Assembly: GCA_001632435.1 (NCBI GenBank) | Contig: KV424213.1 | Span: forward strand, 1 to 12,399 | Direction of reading: 5' to 3' | Source of the DNA: Calocera cornea HHB12733 | Lineage: Eukaryota; Basidiomycota; Dacrymycetes; Dacrymycetales; Dacrymycetaceae | Length of the DNA: 12,399 bases | Shown here: positions 7,487 through 12,399 of the stretch, one piece after another | How positions within the stretch are numbered: position 1 is the stretch's first letter | Layout: each line of letters opens with the position of its first letter | Notes under the pieces: generated by a model | Told to the model about the DNA's origin: nothing | Databases searched by the model: none | What the model saw: only the letters and a program-made list of their open reading frames with translations | Translations under genes and position numbers: made by a program

Positions 7487-10357
7487 ATGGCACCCCGCGG
7501 TTCAGGTCGTCGAGGGCAGAAGAGCACTGGAGCTGGCAGAGGGCGGGGAGGGCGTACTCAAGGCGAAGGGGGTCCAAGGAAGCGACGCAGAGTAGTACCG
7601 CCCAGGCCAGGTTTCGATCAGCTCGGGAACCGGATCTACGGAGCGCAGCCAGTCTATGCCTCTGATGCGGACATTCAGCGCGTTCTGGATGATCAAACAG
7701 ATACTGGCTATCGTCACACGGATGAGGACGATCCCCCAGCAGATGTTCCTGGCCGTGTCTGGAGATGGGAGAGGAACCACTGGCAGCTTTTTCTGACAGA
7801 ACGTCAGGGCAAGGAGGACACAGTGGCCTTGGTGGATATTATACCCCCGAGTGGGGTCGATAGGACGGTAAGTTCTGATCTTTGCTGTTTCCATAGCCAG
7901 TATACTGAATAATCAGCAGAAGTGGACATATCGAAATGTCTTGTACGAGGTGATCGGCCAAGGCAATGAGATCTGGACCTTTGGTATGGACGAGGTGTAA
8001 GTCTTTCACGTGTCCCCCAGTAGCTGACTGGCACTGAACAGAGTGTCTTCGCAGTCTCATCTATCCGGGTTGGGACAAGCAGAAGCTGAAGAAGATATTT
8101 ACTGCCTGGATGGATTCTGACGTATACAACGCTGCGCGGACCGACTACGAAAAGCACTATCAAGTGCACCAGCGAGAAGAACAGTACGAAATCGTGTCGA
8201 TTCTCAACCATGTCCTTATTGGGGATCCGGATCTGCCCAAGAATGAATGGGTATGCTGACCTCGTCTTGTTTATACTGCACTGGTCACTGACACACACAA
8301 TAACAGAAGGTGGAGTATATAGTGCGCTGGCTTGGGGACACATCAGATCCTGGCGACGCGTATCTTGCAAGAAACAAGGCTGATCCGTGGATCCGACCGT
8401 GGGAAGTCGACGATCCTAATGCTGCAACCGGCTTACACATGTTCTGGAGAGTGCCCCATGAGGAACTGGAGTAAGCACATGAGATCACGCTCATTGCCAT
8501 ACCTCACACCTCTACAGAGAAACCGCCCCAGCCCGCCTCTACAAGTACTGGCGCCAGCACGAGATGGATCACAATGACAATGAGTGGCCGCTCGTGGCCA
8601 ATGAAGTATTGGAGTGGGACGAGGATGAGCTGTTTGAAGATGGTAACCTCGCCAGCGGTATCACGGATTTCAAGGAGGCAATGGCAAGTAACGCTGTATA
8701 CTGGTTGCATGCCGCTACTGACAATAGAACAGAAAACATTCGGGCTTCCAGTTGCTTCCCATAGACGTCTGTTCGTGAGTATGTTCACTTATTGTACACA
8801 AATATCTGCTAACATCTGTGATAGCATTGTTCTGTCTGTCGCTCGAGCCGCGGTGCTAGTTCCCTGACCGCATGCACTGCATGTGAAAGGGCCTTCTGCA
8901 TTTCAAGCATCGGCAATGAGGGCTGTGCAAAGATAACCATGGCCGAGCTGGCCAAGCAGGGCGGGACGCGTTGTGTGCAATGTTTCAGAGCGGATGAGGC
9001 CGTTAGAGTTCCTCCAGTAAGTGGACTGGATGGCTGCGCCTATCCTGATACTGACATCATCACCTAGTACCGTTACTCTGGCAAGCTGGTAGATTGGGCG
9101 CAGTCTCCCGTCTACGCGGATCCAGTACTTGCTGTCATGGTACACTGGAGAGAACCCGACCGGCACAGTATGTCCGAGCTGTCAGCCCACATTGTCAAAG
9201 CGCATTTGGGAGAATACTACATCTCCTCTCAGCTCGTAAGTCATTCTCATATCTTTAATCAATCAATACTGAAAGCCACACCAGTATCCTCTTGTGGAGT
9301 GGATCGATGTAGAGGTATCTGAAACTGGAGTTCGCTGGATGAAGAAAGGGGAAGACATATACTCGTCGATTTCGCCCATTGATGGTCTTCAGAGGGCCAC
9401 GAAAGAACTTGCTCGCAACATGAAGAAGAAGTGAGCTTTCTTAGATTCTGATATCCGGTTTGGAGGCTGATAAGGTGTTTTAGATACAAAAAACAGTTCA
9501 ATATCGTGATGACTGTTGATGTCCATAGCAACTGGAACGACGGGGAGATGCTTTTCAATCGAGGAAGAAAGCACCATAGCTATGGAACCCCGCTCGAGGT
9601 ATGCGTATTCAGTCAATACTATCAGCACTGCCTATCTGACTACTGGAAGATCACCAAAAGCGTGTTCGGCGACATTAAGCCCCGAGAGGTTTCAGTGCGC
9701 AGCGTCTGCCTCCTGCTGACATGCAGTGGTACGGTGTTACACGCGCTGGATTCTGTACAAGAAACCACGTACGTGCTCTAGCCTTCCAGTATCCAATGGT
9801 GCAACTGACAACCTCAACTTAGTGTTGCATTCCATTCGGTCGTGGCGTTCACCGCCAAGCAGTTCAACGCTCAAAGGGTTTCGGAACAGTTCCTGCCTCC
9901 CTTCCTTCGCGGCTATCTTCAAGACCGCAAAACGTGCGAGGAAGCGATGCTTCTGGGATACGTCAAAGAACTGGCCAGCACGGAACTCGGTTTGGACATG
10001 TTTCTCTTCGAGGCTAGGTCGGAGATATGGCGGTTCACCTATGCCACTCCCGCTCGCAACTTCACGGGCAACCCTGAAGACATGAACTGCCCCCTCTGCT
10101 CTCACTACATGCAGATGGACGGCAAGCGAAACAGCTCGGGGTTACTGTTCCGCTGTCGTATCCGGGGGTGTAAAGGCAGAGTGCGCTTGAGCTTCGAGAA
10201 CGGTCAGTTTGGGGTGTACGAGCTGTACCCCAGAATGTATGACACCGACTTCCGCGTGCTGAAGATCGAGGTGGACACGAAAGGACCTGGAGGATCTGTG
10301 CGGATCTGCCCCCCCCCTAGACCCATCGACCCCAAGTGGCTCACTCCTAGGTCCTGA
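7487..10357 (+). CDS. Multidomain chromo-like / eight-Cys zinc finger / caspase-like / zinc-ribbon protein, eleven exons
   Basis: Exons: 7487-7867, 7917-7996, 8055-8250, 8307-8470, 8518-8683, 8733-8774, 8825-9016, 9068-9235, 9285-9430, 9484-9768, 9823-10357; 784 residues, all phases consistent. Residues 1-38 are Gly/Arg-rich with a basic RKRRR (31-35), a likely nuclear signal. Residues ~128-165 and ~197-290 look chromo-like; the second has YEIVSILNHVLIGDPD, KVEYIVRWLG and DPWIRPWEVDD, with an insertion. Residues 344-396 are a zinc finger with Cys at 345, 348, 360, 363, 368, 377, 393 and 396 (PHD/RING-like, no His). Residues ~516-660 contain NIVMTVDVHSN (His526) and SVCLLLTCSGTV (Cys592), resembling the His and Cys strands of clan-CD caspase/CHAT folds (inference). 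Residues 696-723 form a CxxC...Cx4C zinc ribbon. A chromatin-associated role is plausible. The gene appears intact. The family is not one I can name, and the start is well supported. Confidence 0.72.
7868..9822 (+). other. Ten introns of the chromo-domain gene
   Basis: Introns: 7868-7916, 7997-8054, 8251-8306, 8471-8517, 8684-8732, 8775-8824, 9017-9067, 9236-9284, 9431-9483, 9769-9822 (47-58 bp). Nine are GT-AG; 8684-8732 is GC-AG. Branch motifs (ACTGA, TACTGAC, GCTAAC, GGCTGAT, AACTGAC) sit just before the acceptors. An extra in-frame candidate, 9599-9649 (51 bp, GTATGC...CTGACTACTGGAAG), would remove 17 residues; I left it in the coding sequence because the retained segment (...LSDYWKITKSV) reads like protein. 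Confidence 0.7.
8684..8732 (+). other. GC-AG intron in the chromo-domain gene
   Basis: The donor is GCAAGT, which matches the strong consensus of rare GC-AG introns, with branch TACTGAC and acceptor ACAG. It joins KEAM to KTFGLPV. Reading through gives a stop at 8763 in that frame. Confidence 0.7.
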
Positions 10358-10930
10358 ACTGACATCGAAATGGAGTGACAATGTAGCCTGTGATAGCAAT
10401 AGTTTACGTAGTTAGAAAACCCCAGAAAACGCAGTTAATAGGGACACAATGATACGGCTTGATGATAATAGAATTCCCTGTTGACTGCACTATGTTGGCT
10501 ACCCCGACGGATTACAAACTGTCTTCCAAGCAACTCCAGCATCTATCAATCTCCCCCGCGGTGTTAACATAGCCGGGTGGTGATCTGCTTCAGCTGAGGA
10601 GATAAAGCCAGTAAACCTCCCTGTCAACGCAGTTCAAAGTGCACTGGAACTCCTCCTGGAACCACATTGCCCAACGGCTCAGAGTGGAAGTTGAATCCAC
10701 GTGAGTCAGAGGAGCACATTAGCTTCAGACTGGGTTGTCCCGTCTACTACAAAAGCTTAAATAATAGATCCCTAATTAGACAGATAAGTACAGTATTGAA
10801 AAAGTCCTCGCTTGTGGAAGCAAGAAGGGCGTGCAGCAATGGGTCCTCCTAGGGAAAAAAGCATTGTTGATACTTGTAAAGCCGAACAATGAAGCTGACA
10901 AAAGTGTAGAAGTCCAAACCAGCCAAACGT

Positions 10931-10966
10931 CAACATCACATTCGTAAGCAGACAAATGTGATGTTG
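10931..10966. repeat. Perfect 12-bp inverted repeat, 12-nt loop
   Basis: CAACATCACATT at 10931-10942 and its exact reverse complement AATGTGATGTTG at 10955-10966, separated by 12 nt. It can form a strong hairpin. Confidence 0.75.
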
Positions 10967-10995
10967 TCGCTTGCAGAAGGCCCAGATCTTCACAT

Positions 10996-11048
10996 GAGCA
11001 CTTTTGATTTGCCAGAGATCACCTATCCCTCCCAAATCAAAGGTGCTC
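10996..11048. repeat. 16-bp inverted repeat with one mismatch
   Basis: GAGCACTTTTGATTTG at 10996-11011 pairs with CAAATCAAAGGTGCTC at 11033-11048. The single mismatch becomes a G-U pair in one RNA strand. The loop is 21 nt. It lies 29 bp after the preceding inverted repeat. Confidence 0.7.
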
Positions 11049-11261
11049 GAAATCATAGATTGCCAACTGTAAGGATCGAACTGTGTCCCACATAGTGGTT
11101 ACCAGTGCGTCCTTACTGCTCAACTATAATTCCTCAACTCAAGAAGCCGAACAACCTCGGTACCAATCTACATTATGTCGATGCATTTCCTGTTGGTTAC
11201 CTACTGGAACCACAGAAGTGACAATCTAAAATACGGCACTGAACCTTGTATGTGAGGCCAA

Positions 11262-11680
11262 ACCTTACATGCGTTGCATGAGCTTAAGCATCCGCACCAG
11301 CTGCTGGCGCTGTACTCTTGTTGGAGTCTGCAATCGGTACCTGGCCCATACAGACGGCGACAGAGAAAGCTCCAGTACTCATGAGAGAGGCTGGATGTGA
11401 ACTTGCATACGGTGCATGAGCTTAAGCTTGAGCACCAGCTGCTGGCACAGTACTCTAATCGAAGTCTTCAATCAATACCTGGCTTATACAGACGGCAAGG
11501 GGGAAAGAGCCAGTACTCATGGGTGATGCTGGGTGACAACTTACAGCCGATGAGCTTGAGCACCTTGAGCACCATCTGCTGGCTTTGTACTCTGGATGGA
11601 GCCTGGAATCCGTATCTGGTTCATGCAGATGGTGAGGAAGAAAACCCAGTACTCATGGGTGATACGGGAAAAGACAGGTA
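11262..11680. repeat. Three tandem copies of a 138-bp repeat
   Basis: Units start at 11262, 11400 and 11538, exactly 138 bp apart, each beginning AACnTnnCA. Shared blocks: CATGAGCTTAAGC (copies 1 and 2; copy 3 has ATGAGCTTGAGC), GCACCAGCTGCTGGC, GTACTCT, AATC-GTA-CTGG, CATACAGACGG and CCAGTACTCATG. The third copy carries a short internal duplication of the CTTGAGCACC segment. Within units, CCAGC-T-GCTGG and GCTTAAGC are small palindromes, and CATGAG...CTCATG bracket most of the first unit. Confidence 0.8.
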
Positions 11681-11730
11681 AGGGACAGAAATTGATTATT
11701 TGCTGCGGACGGAGTACATGTCAGGTGTAT

Positions 11731-12399
11731 CTACTTCGTCTTAGAGCGGTTGCTCTTAGACCCACCGCCCCTGTTCCCTCCGCGCTTGAAGACCTTAAAG
11801 CTGCGGCTCCTACCAGCCGCCGAGGATTCGGCCGGGGCCTCGGCATGAGTGACTCGCGCTTCCTGCTCAAGGAACACCTGCTGCTGGTAGTCGAATTGGC
11901 GATACGGATCCATGTCTCGAGCTTGCTTGCCAGTCTTGAACTGTTCCGCGGCGTCGTGCACGCGCTCAGCCAGCTTCTGCCACTGGGGGTGGGGCCACAG
12001 AGGCGAGCGGCCGATTACGCGCAGGAGGTCGCCCACGAACTCCCACTTCGGTCCAACCAGGTCAGAACCATACGAGCCGGTGGACTGCGCCATAAGGACT
12101 TCCATCATCTTGTCCATGCGCATCTCCTTGCCGCTGTCGTCCGGCCGAAGAGAAATGTTGTTCTCTGTCTTCCCCTGAGAACTCGTCAGCATACATACAA
12201 GTGTCACTCGGCTCTACAGACTCACCCTATCTCCAATCGCAGCCATAATGGGGGCGTGCATCCAGTCCATGAGCGCTGTGTCGTTGTCCAGAACCTCACG
12301 AAGAAACGGCAGGGAATACGGTTGACCATCAGGGTGCTGGAACCACTTGAGGAGGTTGCTGGCGCGGCGTTCGGGATCCTCTTCGTGGAAGTTCACCTC
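11731..12399 (-). CDS. Unrecognised protein, 5'-truncated by the window, two exons shown
   Basis: On the minus strand, exon 12399-12226 (codons in frame from the window edge) joins exon 12174-11731 over a 51-bp intron at 12225-12175 (GTGAGT donor, GCTGACG branch, CTCAG acceptor); the stop is TAG at 11733-11731. At least 205 residues are present. The visible N-terminal part (LLKWFQHPDGQPYSLPFLREVLDNDTALMDWM...) is likely helical. The middle has PLWPHPQWQKLAERVHDAAEQF. The tail (FKVFKRGGNRGGGSKSNRSKTK) is basic and Gly-rich, as in nucleic-acid-binding or nuclear proteins. The true start lies outside the window; the GTG at 12396 is not a credible start. It converges with the chromo-domain gene. 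I do not recognise the family. Clean splicing and an uninterrupted frame support a real gene. Confidence 0.65.
12175..12225 (-). other. Intron of the truncated minus-strand gene
   Basis: 51-bp GT-AG intron in phase 0 with a GTGAGT donor, GCTGAC branch and CTCAG acceptor. It joins AAIGDR to GKTENN and removes an in-frame stop. Confidence 0.75.

Larger units (their letters stand above)
10358..11261. other. Noncoding region downstream of the chromo-domain gene
   Basis: About 900 bp, AT-richer than the genes. The small open frames on either strand lack splice-consistent extension or family resemblance. It contains two inverted repeats (10931-10966 and 10996-11048). It lies between the 3' ends of two convergent genes, so it should hold 3' UTR sequence of the upstream gene. 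Confidence 0.5.

Noticed and set aside
7804..8370. Minus-strand open frame of 188 codons
   Set aside because: Antisense to exons and introns of the chromo-domain gene, whose spliced frame and zinc finger are much better supported.
9680..9730. Possible 38-bp intron GTTTCAG...GACATGCAG
   Set aside because: Shorter than every other intron here and its removal breaks the phase; the frame is open without it and contains the LLLTCSG strand.

Overview
The window looks like transposon-rich accessory DNA of a filamentous basidiomycete, most likely an Agaricomycete. This rests on short introns (45-62 bp, with CTGAC/CTAAC/CTGAA-type branch points close to the acceptor), a Plavaka-type DNA transposase, and a stand-alone spliced integrase gene of a kind I associate with mushroom genomes. 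The lineage is inferred from family knowledge, not from a search. All gene models were spliced by hand.

Layout. 1-2295 (+): three-exon 3' part of a Plavaka transposase cut by the window edge, with a probable frameshift near the edge. 2656-3079 (-): small two-exon gene with a GATA-like four-cysteine zinc motif. 3080-3993: 0.9 kb divergent intergenic region holding three copies of a 33-bp hairpin repeat. 3994-5839 (+): intact seven-exon gene for a 509-residue integrase-core (DDE) protein. 6055-6446: decayed 5' fragment of the 26S proteasome ATPase gene RPT2, with a nonsense codon, a frameshift and a remnant intron. 6704-7147: four degenerate ~124-bp tandem repeats carrying pairs of a palindromic decamer. 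7487-10357 (+): eleven-exon gene for a ~784-residue protein with a basic N-terminus, a chromo-like domain, an eight-cysteine PHD/RING-like finger, a possible caspase/CHAT-like His-Cys domain and a C-terminal zinc ribbon. 10358-11730: noncoding, with two inverted repeats and three 138-bp tandem repeats. 11731-12399 (-): 3' part of an unrecognised gene with a basic Gly-rich tail.

The most interesting object is the 7487-10357 gene, which joins chromatin-reader modules to a possible clan-CD protease-like fold and sits just downstream of an unusual repeat array. Next to it are an apparently functional integrase gene and a captured host-gene fragment. A plausible but unproven reading is that 2656-10357 is one mobile or formerly mobile cassette. 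No terminal repeats or target-site duplications could be established by eye.
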